Part shown: piece after piece, positions 54,301-62,300 of the stretch
Layout: every line of letters begins with the position of its first letter
Position numbering within the stretch: the stretch's first letter is position 1
Assembly: GCF_021018805.1 (NCBI RefSeq)
Contig: NC_086256.1
Span: 14,450,032 to 14,514,031 of the forward strand
Source: Prinia subflava
Lineage: Eukaryota; Chordata; Aves; Passeriformes; Cisticolidae
Direction of reading: 5' to 3'
DNA length: 64,000 bases
Notes under the pieces: generated by a model
Database searches by the model: none
What the model was told of the DNA's origin: nothing
Seen by the model: only the letters and a program-made list of their open reading frames with translations
Translations under genes and position numbers: made by a program

Positions 54301-57300
54301 GTTAGTAAGAAGGCTGTCTACAGCTGCTTTCCTTTATCTACAATTTGAAAGAACATATGATGAATGGTGTTTTACTGCCCAGCTGCAAGCAGAGTGATGC
54401 TTCCAAAAAAAAAGTTGTTTGCTCAATTAAACATTCACCTTCCATGACAAATGTCATGACTTTATGCTCAAAGGCAGGACTTACAAGAGAACAAGCAAGA
54501 CATTTTAGACATTTTTTGGAAACAGCTTTAAATAAAAGTCTCTCAGTAGCTCATGATATTTAAGTCAGCTGCAGGCAATGAAAAAAATTTTGTAAATATA
54601 TTGTCCAGGCATAGTAACTTGATTGAGTAATTGCTATATAAGTGATTAAAATCTCACCTCAAAACCCATTTCTCCAATAGGGCCAGCATCCCCTGGTTGT
54701 CCTCTTGGACCCTGGCATTAAACAAAATTTTGGATGTATGATTCAATTAACATTAAATTACATTGTCGAGTGCTCAACTTCTCTCCACAACTCTTCCAAC
54801 TGGAATAAAGAAATGTATTTCATTGTCTTTCCTCCTGAATCAAGTAGTGCATCCAAGTCCCATGGCATACACTACCAACTTTGACACACTGAAATAACAA
54901 ATCTCAAATAATAGCACAGATATCTTTTCTTTGAGACCAAAAAGAAATTATTATTTGAACTAAGCTCTTCTCTTGACTAGATGAGACTTTGTTTAATTAA
55001 GATTTGTTAGACTGTCTGGTTTGCTTTGTTGAAAAGCCTACAGTCTGGTATGGAATTAACTGAAAACAACTTCTTCACCATGGATTTAGCAGCATTTATA
55101 CAGAACAGTCACTGAGGCGTAGTAGACTAAAGGCTGGAGCCTTCTTAGTAATATTAATAACTATACCATAAGCATTTTATTATAAGCCTTACACATAAGT
55201 AGTAAATTTACTGCAGTAACACCCAGGGATCATTTCCCCAAGTGGCAGGTTCAAATTCTCTGTACATGTAAGATCTGGGCTGACAGAGCATGAGTTGCAT
55301 GCTAGGGAGCAGAAGTTGCCAGTAACAGTTTATAGCTGGTTCTGCAGCCACCCTGAATGACCATCAAGACAAATCAACCCTCTGCATACAACCAATCTTT
55401 GAACTCAAAGAAAGTTCCTATCAATTTACCCCTTTGGGACTCATCTGTGTCTAAACACAGTTTAAATTCAAAACATTTTCTTGATCTACAACTATCATGT
55501 AAAAGAAAGATGCTGCTTCTATTTATGAGAGAAGCCTTTTAAACAAATATTTACTCTATCTGGTTTCACTTCCTCTTACAGACTATGCATATGGTTTTAC
55601 TCCTCCTGAGGACCTGGCAATGACAATGTGAATATTCTCTTCCCTTGTAACAACAATGTACATTTCATGTTACTGGCAGAATTCTGGTAGATGAATATAT
55701 TTGACCTTTTATCTTTGTTTAAATATGAACAACTAAAATGGCAGTTACTTCCCTTTGAGATTTCACTTTGTCCGAAAGTAAATGAATTGATTTTCATTTA
55801 CAGCAACTCCATTAAATTCCACTAGGCAAGTGTCACAAAGCTTCGGTTTGCTTCACAAATCAAATATTTCTTCATATCACCATGGAGATAAGGCTGCTGG
55901 ATCAGTAATGTATCTTTCTCTTGAGACTTTCAGAAGCCAAAAAATTTATAGTGGTGTGGGGACTCCTTTTAAACATTAACACCAGGTAACTTGCAAAGGA
56001 TTTTACTGAAATGTCTGACAAGTAGACAAGGTCTGAGTGTAACTTAGATCAATCCCGTTAATAGAAACAGTTCTTAATTGCTTATATTTCTTGGCTGCTA
56101 CACCAACAATTAGGGTTTTTCTGCTCTGTGTAGAACTAGTGACAGGGCCAGGAAACCTCAGCAGCTGGCTTTCACATAGTGACCAGCTGACAAGCTGCTT
56201 GGATAGGCAGCTAAAAAAAGAGCCACGCATTTTATTGCGCAACATCTTCTGTCATTTTGTCACTTCTTTCTAGCTCCAAACACCATTTTCTGAAGACATT
56301 TTACTCTTCCAGCACTTGATAGAAAAGATATCCTGTTCCCAGGATAAGTTTTTCTTCTGAGAGTGAATTTGTAGTTTCTGTGATGATGAGGACAACAGAA
56401 ATGTAGGCTGCTCAAGCGTAGACCACTTAGATTAGGTAAGGAAGACAGGCATGCTATTGACATGAAAATTCAGACTTGGCCAGAAAATGGCAGGAATTTG
56501 ACATATAAACCTTTCATTGTAGGGCTCTCAGATCTTGCAACATGAAGATAAGCTATAATAATGAAAGAGATTAAGTAACAGGAATCCAGTGATAACTATT
56601 GGAAAAACACATTTTCTGTGAAATATTTTGCCATTCCTACAGGCTGACAGCTGAAGTTAAGTATGCAATTCTATACTAAAGAAAATTTGTTGGTGTTTTT
56701 CTAGCCCTCAAAATGTGCATATACTTTCTTTAAGCGTGTCAGTCAATGGATTAGCAGAAATAATATAAAAAATACTCAATACTAATAATACTAAAAACAA
56801 TATAATTTTTATCAAGACTTCACTTTAGAGATTTAAATTAGCTATATGCAATTTACTGTGCAAAATTACCTTCCAGAAGCAATGTAAACACAAAATTTTT
56901 GACAACTCTATTAGATTTCTATTAGATTTGCACCAGAAAATGGGAGCCTTCTCCCAAATCCCACTAAGACTGCATGCATTCTTTCACTTTATATAAATAA
57001 CCTGATTTATTCCCAGAGATGGAGCTGCAATACCATGCCTGTCACAGCTACATCTTGCAGTATATTGCATATATTTGCTGCAGATTCTGTGTGATCTTCT
57101 GTAACAATATTAGCCACATGAAAGTGAGCGTGGCTTTGACATAGTAACAAGAATCCATTCAGCAGAGGAATGTCTGAGGTTTATTATAGCAGTTTCTCCT
57201 TGAAAATTTAACCTGCCAAACAGATGTGGTCCCCATGTTCCTGAACAACGATCCTAATATTTGCTTTAAAAAGCACCACTAAAGTATTGGCACATGGTTT

Positions 57301-59317
57301 ACATAACACCTAACATAGATTTCTACCTCAATGTGGTATAAAGCCACATTATATTGTGGTTTATGTTCTGTTGTGCACCCATTACTACAGAGCTTCCCAA
57401 GATTAACAGGGCTCCTCATTACACTAAGCAAGGGAGGCAGACTCCAGCTCTGCAGTTTTGGAACAATCACCCCACAATTCCTACCCAACCACAGCTGGCA
57501 ATACTGAGTCTCAGTAAAATGGAGCTCGAGTTGTCAGGGAGCTTGTATAATACATGGAAAAACTTTGAAGCAGGCATAGGGATCAACTTACTGGCTCTCC
57601 CATTGGTCCCCTGTCTCCTGTGGTTCCTGGAGGCCCAAGCAAACCCTGGAAGATTAAGTAAAATAAAAAATAATTGGAAAGAAGCTCCTTCATATTCTGA
57701 GAACGCCACTTCCTCTCTTTCTGTCCACACAGTAACTAACACAGAAACACCCAAGAAATATGTGCAGCATTTTTTTCTGGTTGGCATGCACTGACATATC
57801 ACCAGCTTCTGCAGCAGGTAAGGGAGTCCTGAATAAATCCTCCCTTAGTTTGTTTTACATACAAATGAATCTCAGCTGAACCACCATTCACGAGTTCCTT
57901 GTAACTCTCCTTAGAACCATGTGCTACTTGTATGTCCAAAGTGTCTCACAAGCTGTATTTTAGATAATCTGTAAGGTTCACAGCACACTTTTCTCTCTGC
58001 TCAACCTTTTTCATAGCATTTATATCTCACACTGTCTTCTAGAAACTGTAGCTGTAGGAGTAATAGATCAGTATCCTGTACTTTGCAATAAATGTGCTCT
58101 TGCACATTATTTCAGCCCAATGAGGTTTTGCGTCATTCATTTCTGTTTATATAAATACATCTAAAAGTTCTAGTGAATGAAGAGAAAACTAAAATCCCTT
58201 GTGTCAAAAGTGAAAGGCAACAAGCTCCTAAATCTGAGCAGAAAAGGCAAGAGAAGTATGGTGACAACCAACATTTGAAGTTTCAACCGCAGAAGAAAAT
58301 CACCTCCTTTACTGCTTTGTTTTTGTTTTCCTGCTTCCCTCTTTGTTGAAAATCCAGTACAATTTGGACTGACTGATAACCTGCTTTGTAAAAAAAGCCT
58401 CAAATAGAATTGATTAGATTAGACATTAGATTTTCATTCAAAGAAACACTTAAAGAAGGAACTTTCTCCTATACATGATATACATTTAACCCATTTCTAC
58501 ATTTATCCCTACACTGATAACACACATCTACCCTCAAACCTATCAAAGAATTATTGTTCTATGTCACAAAGATTTTCATCCTTAAAACTGCACTTCTGTC
58601 CCTGGTTCTTTGTATGAATAAATGCAAACTATCAGAGTTTTCCAGCTGCTCTGAAATAGATAAACTTCCTCATACCAAGTATCAAACAAAGTATGAGATT
58701 TTCATTTCTCAAATCAAAATAAGATTTGCTTTTTAGTAGAAGTACTAGTAAATTTCATACTCACCAGTGCACCCTGATCTCCTCTTTCTCCTGGATTTCC
58801 AGCTTTACCCTGGTTAAAGAGAAATATCAAAAGACAATGCTGGCTTCAAGTAATTTCTAAGCACAGCTCAGAAATCAGAGTTGCTGTGTTAAAGCTTTCT
58901 ACAAAGACTGGTTCCAATACTTACAATGAGCCCAGGAACTCCTTTCTTTCCCGGATCACCTCTTTCTCCCTGAAATAACAAACAATGTGTAAATTCTACA
59001 TACATCTGCTTGATTAGCTGCATTCAGTTACTGTGAGTTTAAATGCTGGGTAACTACAGAAAGTGCAGATTCAGGCTTAGATGTGCTCAAAGTAGCTGGA
59101 AAAGACAGAAATTTGCAATTCTCTTGGATTAAATGGAACTCTGTGGTTTCTGTCATGATGGGCAGGGGTTTTTTGTTTTCTTTTATCTGTTGTGGTCTAC
59201 CTCAGTGATTGATAGCAATGCAAATACTCACCTCAATACCTTCTGAGCAGTGCAAACACTCACCTTAATACCTTCTGTTCCCAGTTCTCCTGGAGGACCA
59301 TCAAGACCTCTTGGCCC
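24212..59317 (-). CDS. COL24A1: COL24A1, collagen alpha-1(XXIV) chain, 3' half: helix exons plus whole C-propeptide
   Basis: Thirty-two exons, listed separately, code 788 residues and a TAA stop. Twenty-seven begin with a Gly codon, are in phase 0, and are 54, 108, 45, 36, 63, 57 or 27 nt long, the 54-bp-based architecture of fibrillar collagen genes. They give 553 Gly-X-Y residues with one short interruption. Five exons then code a 235-residue COLFI C-propeptide with 8 cysteines, the sequon NFT, and the ending ESGSVCFL. The propeptide (KQVDLNAA..., [47 protein letters not shown]) matches type XXIV rather than the related type XXVII. Type XXIV is a minor fibrillar collagen of bone and cornea, secreted into the matrix. 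The 5' exons are outside the window. The C-propeptide drives trimer formation. Confidence 0.95.
24855..25070 (-). CDS. COL24A1: COL24A1 C-propeptide exon c31
   Basis: 216 nt, 72 codons. It starts [20 protein letters not shown], contains HCLNTP and [18 protein letters not shown], and ends DECM. It matches the type XXIV COLFI domain and has two cysteines. Acceptor ccaaatttag, donor GTAAAT. Confidence 0.95.
26169..26278 (-). CDS. COL24A1: COL24A1 C-propeptide exon c30
   Basis: Codes [20 protein letters not shown], then [16 protein letters not shown]. Three cysteines; sequon [13 protein letters not shown] is the COLFI signature, where fibrillar propeptides bind calcium (DPN.GC region). Acceptor tattag, donor GTATGT. 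Confidence 0.95.
26958..27126 (-). CDS. COL24A1: COL24A1 C-propeptide exon c29 (start of COLFI domain)
   Basis: Begins [20 protein letters not shown] and ends NCERKVSD plus a split Gly codon. It contains the motif [16 protein letters not shown] with the first two propeptide cysteines. 169 nt; acceptor cccttggcag has a poor pyrimidine tract; donor GTAAGT. Confidence 0.95.
27887..27952 (-). CDS. COL24A1: COL24A1 C-propeptide exon c28
   Basis: Codes [20 protein letters not shown] then ME (66 nt). The Gly repeat stops and an amphipathic, coiled-coil-like stretch begins, the start of the C-propeptide stalk. Acceptor gttttttag, donor GTATAT. Confidence 0.94.
28119..28145 (-). CDS. COL24A1: COL24A1 last helix exon c27 (27 nt)
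   Basis: Codes GPPGPPGPR, a Pro-rich C-terminal clamp of the triple helix. Acceptor ccattctccag, donor GTAAAT. The preceding intron is only 96 bp. Confidence 0.94.
28242..28277 (-). CDS. COL24A1: COL24A1 helix exon c26 (36 nt)
   Basis: Codes [12 protein letters not shown]. Acceptor atttcttctag, donor GTAAGT. Confidence 0.94.
29426..29443. repeat. (AAT)n microsatellite
   Basis: Short run of about six AAT units in the COL24A1 c25-c26 intron. Confidence 0.8.
30134..30172. repeat. 18-bp perfect inverted repeat with HNF1-like arms
   Basis: Arms 30134-30151 and 30155-30172 are exact reverse complements with a 3-nt loop. Each arm contains GTTAATCATTAA on one strand, close to the HNF1 consensus GTTAATNATTAAC. 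It is in the long COL24A1 intron between c25 and c26. Confidence 0.9.
31062..31079. repeat. Poly(A) run of 18
   Basis: Uninterrupted A tract in the COL24A1 c25-c26 intron. It could be a retroposon tail, but the flanking sequence gives no recognisable element. Confidence 0.85.
33145..33180 (-). CDS. COL24A1: COL24A1 helix exon c25 (36 nt)
   Basis: Codes [12 protein letters not shown]. Acceptor tctttcttacag, donor GTAAGA. The intron that follows (28278-33144, about 4.9 kb) is the longest complete COL24A1 intron in the window. Confidence 0.94.
34730..34783 (-). CDS. COL24A1: COL24A1 helix exon c24
   Basis: Codes [18 protein letters not shown] (54 nt). Acceptor cttgtttgcag, donor GTAAGT. Confidence 0.95.
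35935..35997 (-). CDS. COL24A1: COL24A1 helix exon c23 (63 nt)
   Basis: Codes [18 protein letters not shown] then GQA: seven triplets, a non-54 size. Acceptor gcattttcag, donor GTAAGT. Confidence 0.95.
36292..36345 (-). CDS. COL24A1: COL24A1 helix exon c22
   Basis: Codes [18 protein letters not shown] (54 nt). The GFQGFPGPK block is typical of COL24A1. Acceptor cctattacag, donor GTATGT. Confidence 0.95.
36433..36540 (-). CDS. COL24A1: COL24A1 helix exon c21 (108 nt)
   Basis: Twelve Gly-X-Y triplets, starting [15 protein letters not shown] and ending GDTGLKGQT. Basic cluster GKRGRRG. Acceptor cttactgacag, donor GTATGT. Only 87 bp separate it from c22. Confidence 0.95.
38034..38141 (-). CDS. 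COL24A1: COL24A1 helix exon c20 (108 nt)
   Basis: Twelve Gly-X-Y triplets, starting [15 protein letters not shown] and ending GPMGAPGLK. Acceptor aatttgttaag, donor GTAGGT. Confidence 0.95.
39932..40039 (-). CDS. COL24A1: COL24A1 helix exon c19 (108 nt)
   Basis: Twelve Gly-X-Y triplets, starting [15 protein letters not shown] and ending GLSGEPGPM. Acceptor ttttttcaag, donor GTAAGT. Confidence 0.95.
41690..41743 (-). CDS. COL24A1: COL24A1 helix exon c18
   Basis: Codes [18 protein letters not shown] (54 nt). Acceptor aacttctag, donor GTAAGT. Confidence 0.95.
43874..43927 (-). CDS. COL24A1: COL24A1 helix exon c17
   Basis: Codes [18 protein letters not shown] (54 nt). It is separated from c16 by an intron of only 106 bp. 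Acceptor cttttcaaag, donor GTAAGT. Confidence 0.95.
44034..44087 (-). CDS. COL24A1: COL24A1 helix exon c16
   Basis: Codes [18 protein letters not shown] (54 nt). Acceptor ccttcccag, donor GTAAGT. Confidence 0.95.
44583..44960 (-). mobile_element. CR1 LINE 3' fragment in COL24A1 intron
   Basis: Minus-strand frames read VCKYLMGG, then [10 protein letters not shown], then [20 protein letters not shown], the C-terminus of CR1 reverse transcriptase with decay and frame changes. The 3' end lies near 44583. The right-hand limit is approximate. It lies in the intron between c15 and c16. Confidence 0.8.
45119..45172 (-). CDS. COL24A1: COL24A1 helix exon c15
   Basis: Codes [18 protein letters not shown] (54 nt), highly charged, with RGD. 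Acceptor gctctctag, donor GTAATA. Confidence 0.95.
46096..46152 (-). CDS. COL24A1: COL24A1 helix exon c14, with Gly-X-Y interruption
   Basis: Codes [19 protein letters not shown] (57 nt). One extra residue in GEDNTVP breaks the Gly-X-Y register, and it resumes at GIP. An interruption at the matching place (GED.TV.G) is a feature of type XXIV as I recall the human chain. Acceptor tttggtttag, donor GTAGGT. Confidence 0.94.
46342..46367. repeat. 11-bp perfect inverted repeat, 4-nt loop
   Basis: attaaggactt and aagtccttaat flank taaa, within the COL24A1 intron between c13 and c14. It could form a hairpin. No known function. Confidence 0.8.
47456..47509 (-). CDS. COL24A1: COL24A1 helix exon c13
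   Basis: Codes [18 protein letters not shown] (54 nt). Acceptor gcttccttag, donor GTATGA. Confidence 0.95.
48283..48336 (-). CDS. COL24A1: COL24A1 helix exon c12
   Basis: Codes [18 protein letters not shown] (54 nt). Acceptor catttgacag, donor GTAGGT. Confidence 0.95.
49245..49352 (-). CDS. COL24A1: COL24A1 helix exon c11 (108 nt)
   Basis: Twelve Gly-X-Y triplets, starting [15 protein letters not shown] and ending GARGTRGPM. Acceptor aacaccaacag. The donor is GTTGGT, the least consensus-like splice site found in this gene. Confidence 0.94.
49801..49854 (-). CDS. COL24A1: COL24A1 helix exon c10
   Basis: Codes [18 protein letters not shown] (54 nt). Acceptor ataaatctatag, donor GTAGTA (weaker than its neighbours). 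Confidence 0.94.
51358..51465 (-). CDS. COL24A1: COL24A1 helix exon c9 (108 nt)
   Basis: Twelve uninterrupted Gly-X-Y triplets, starting [15 protein letters not shown] and ending GEPGIMGIP. It has double the basic 54-nt length, as often in fibrillar collagens. Acceptor actgtgttttag, donor GTAAGT. Confidence 0.95.
52054..52107 (-). CDS. COL24A1: COL24A1 helix exon c8
   Basis: Codes [18 protein letters not shown] (54 nt). Acceptor tttctataag, donor GTACAT. A CR1 LINE fragment lies in the preceding intron. Confidence 0.95.
52501..53190 (-). mobile_element. CR1 LINE, 5'-truncated, in COL24A1 intron
   Basis: About 690 bp of CR1. The minus-strand frame 52933-52565 reads [20 protein letters not shown], then [20 protein letters not shown], and [20 protein letters not shown], the typical end of CR1 ORF2. 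The 3' end at 52501 carries ATTCTGTG-like tandem repeats, the usual CR1 tail. It is 5' truncated and lies between exons c7 and c8. Confidence 0.92.
53352..53405 (-). CDS. COL24A1: COL24A1 helix exon c7
   Basis: Codes [18 protein letters not shown] (54 nt). Acceptor tgatatcccag, donor GTAAGC. Confidence 0.95.
53623..53676 (-). CDS. COL24A1: COL24A1 helix exon c6
   Basis: Codes [18 protein letters not shown] (54 nt). Acceptor tgtacacacag, donor GTAAGT. Confidence 0.95.
54658..54711 (-). CDS. COL24A1: COL24A1 helix exon c5
   Basis: Codes [18 protein letters not shown] (54 nt). Acceptor tttaatgccag, donor GTGAGA. The intron before it is about 2.9 kb with no further Gly-X-Y exon seen. Confidence 0.95.
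57592..57645 (-). CDS. COL24A1: COL24A1 helix exon c4
   Basis: Codes [18 protein letters not shown] (54 nt). Acceptor taatcttccag, donor GTAAGT. Confidence 0.95.
58765..58809 (-). CDS. COL24A1: COL24A1 helix exon c3
   Basis: Codes [15 protein letters not shown] (45 nt). GNPGER fits the integrin-binding GxOGER pattern if the proline is hydroxylated, and it overlaps an RGD. Acceptor tttaaccag, donor GTGAGT. Confidence 0.95.
58925..58969 (-). CDS. COL24A1: COL24A1 helix exon c2
   Basis: Codes [15 protein letters not shown] (45 nt) and contains an RGD tripeptide. Acceptor gttatttcag, donor GTAAGT. Confidence 0.95.
59221..59281 (-). repeat. Tandemly duplicated exon end and splice donor of COL24A1 c1
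   Basis: The last ~15 bases of exon c1 plus about 14 intron bases are repeated 32 bp downstream. The first copy is gaaggtattaag then GTGAGTGTTTGCA (GT at 59263-59262); the second is gaaggtattgag then GTGAGTATTTGCA (GT at 59231-59230). Both are strong donors. Use of the second would add 32 nt and shift the frame. Confidence 0.9.
59264..59317 (-). CDS. COL24A1: COL24A1 helix exon c1
   Basis: Codes [18 protein letters not shown] (54 nt). Acceptor caatattcag, donor GTGAGT. The last bases of the exon and its donor are tandemly duplicated 32 bp downstream in the intron (see the repeat at 59221-59281). Confidence 0.95.
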
Positions 59318-62300
59318 CTGAATATTGAACAAGTGATTTGAAATACTAATTATGCATTATTTTTGGTTGTCATTAAAGAGATGTTACATAAGCTATAGAA
59401 AAGGGGAAACATTTTGTTAGCTTGAAAACCAGTTTTCATCGTGTGTTAAGTGTGAAATAAAGCTTCAAAGAACAAAATAAGTTTCTGGTTTGTTGAATTG
59501 TGAATTTAAAGAGAAAGATTTTTTGAAAAGTATGTAAACAAAACATTCAGTGTCTCTGTTGAAGCCAGATGGCAGGCTGATATTTTCTGCTCTTTCTTTC
59601 CATCCACCTTGTACTCATGCAACAGACATACTTAGAGGGATTTAGATGACCACTGTATATACAGAGTGCTTGCTTTTGAGCACATTATAAGATGCATATG
59701 CAAAAATTCATCTTGCTAGTTAGACTCTAAAAAAGCAAACAAAGATCTTCCACTAGCAAACTCGTTTGAAGCAAGATTAGAAGCAATTTATAACTGTGAA
59801 CTATTGTGCTCTATTGTTAGATTAAAATGCTTTTGTAAATTGATTTTTATAAGCAATAGATGAACAAAGATAACCTGTTATATTATTGCAGCATAATACA
59901 CCAAATACTCATTGCCAAAACATTCAGAGTTTTATTATTTAAGATTAGAAATCTAAATCTATTAGCTTATATGCAAATGAAAAATCTTTAAATAGATCAT
60001 GAGCAAAATGGAAAAGAATATTTTATCTATGGAGACTTAAGAGGTGATTTCCATAATTTTAAAAACATGAGTGTTTAGGTATGGAACATTAAATTAAAAC
60101 CAGTTAATAACAACTCAAAACTAATGACCACTTCAAAGGAAGAACTAGATAAGCATCAAGACAGGCTCTTTACAGCAGTATGCTTTGGGAGGAAGAGACA
60201 CAACAGCTTTCCTGGTGGCATTTGGGCTGGGCTGGCATCAGAGGGAGTTAGTACACTACCATGGCAGTGCCCAGAGGAAACAATCTCCATTTCTATGGTG
60301 AATTTCTGAGTTGTAGAGAACCTTACATCTTGGGTCATGATTTATTGTGAAGGGCATCCAATCATGACTGATTTTCAGTCATAAGGCTAGTCTAAATGAT
60401 AATAATAGGGCCTTGTAAAATTACTCTGTTGGAAGCACATCTGAATTAATTTAGTTTACTTTCCCTGCAAAAATATCTGTGACTTCCATATCTCTCATGA
60501 ATATTTTGAGAAAAAACATACCAGAATTGGTTCTCTCTGACTTGGACTTACTGATCCATATCAAAACCTCCCCTGGAACATGTGGTGAGTACCCATCCAC
60601 TTTTGTCTGGAGCAAAAGTGAAAATGGCTGACTGGTAACTCAGGAACAGTGTGTATCCAGAATCATTCAGGCTTTTCTCTTGAAATGAAAACCTCTCAGG
60701 AACAGGCCTTTCCTGTGAGCTGATATATAACTACATATTCTGGCTAAGCCAGAAATATCCCACGAGAACTCATCTGTCATCATTTCAGCACTGCTGCTTC
60801 TGGCCAGCACAAAGGAACACAGAAACCATAGGAAAAGGAAAAAGGGCAGGCAGGGAGAGCTGTATAAAATACTCTGTAGTTTGGGACACACTTTTCTGAG
60901 GCAATCCTTGGGCTAGTCTGGGCATCTTTTTTGTTTTGGTGAGGACTGAGCAATTACAGGCATTTTTTTGAGCAAGAGGGGAAAAGAAATGACACAGCTG
61001 CCACGTGGCACTCAATGCAAAAAACCAAACAAAACTGAAGTCTATGGAAAAAAATCTGTGACTTCGACATGCTCAGAGAATAGAAACAAAACACCAGTGG
61101 TGTATTCAAAGGTGAAGGAGGTTTTTATAAAAACATTTATATTGGGACTCATGTTAAGATTATGTAATTGGGTAACTCAATTGTTGAATTACTATACAGC
61201 ATAATTCAAAAGAAAGTTAAACATCTTGATCAAATTAATTTCAGGTTACTGCTCTTGACTTTTTTTTCTAACTGCTGTCTGTAACACACACAAAACTGGT
61301 GGTGATGAAAATTCAAGGCAGATTTAGCAGGTTTATTGTCCTCTGATCTGAAATGTCTCAAAGAACAGGAGGAGAAGGGACAAGAAAAAACAGATGGAGT
61401 GAGGACAGGTCATTCAGCTGTGGGGATAGAAGGGACAGAAGCTCAAGGAAGATCTGTGGAGGAACCACCTACAGCAACACAAGGAAGGGGCAAATTGAGA
61501 GCGTGAAGTTAAGCAATTGCAGGACAGTTTTAGATTTTCTCAGACTTTTTAGATATGTGACCGTCATTTCTCTTTCTGCATTCTCCACAGGGCAAAGGAT
61601 AAACTCTCAAGATGAAATACTCACAGAAGTAAAAGGACATGTTTTCATTTTACAGATCTGTGTAATAAGGAAATATCTTTCTAGGTTTTATCTTCTATCA
61701 TTAAGAATTACCAGATAAATTCTTTCAACACTTCTGACATAACTTTAAATCATAAAGAAGATCATAGCTTGCAGTTTGAAAGACTGTCAGGCCTGTCAGG
61801 AGACTGCACAAGATTCCTAGTCTGTGTTATGCACATAACACACCAAAACCTTTCTGGCATTCACACAGGTCTCCATTTCAATGGAGTTCACCTTGGCAGA
61901 GCATGACAACTGATCTGATCACTAATAGTTAAGCAAAAAAGCCTACCCTTTAAAACACCAACCTTCTACTCTATACCTTTGAATTGAAAACAATGTAACA
62001 GAAAGCAACATGATCCTCTGGGCCATGCCTTCCTTGAGCCAGCCACAGAACAAAGGGCAGGAATCCAAGGGAAAGGCAATTTAATATCCCGACAAAAGCA
62101 CACACTAACATTCCTATAAATAGTATGGTGTGACTCCTTATTGGAACAGATGAATTGGATTGTACAATTTCTTACTATGGCTAATACAGAATGAGAGATA
62201 TACTTGATTTGCCTGCTGTTATTTAAATTAGGTTGCAACAGAGCTGGGGAGTGAGGCTGCCAAACGATTGCTACTACTTTTTTCTTTGGCATGGGTTCAG

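Noticed and set aside
57354..57794. 146-codon plus-strand open frame
   Set aside because: Runs antisense over the COL24A1 exon c4; it is a shadow of the Gly-X-Y exon and flanking intron.
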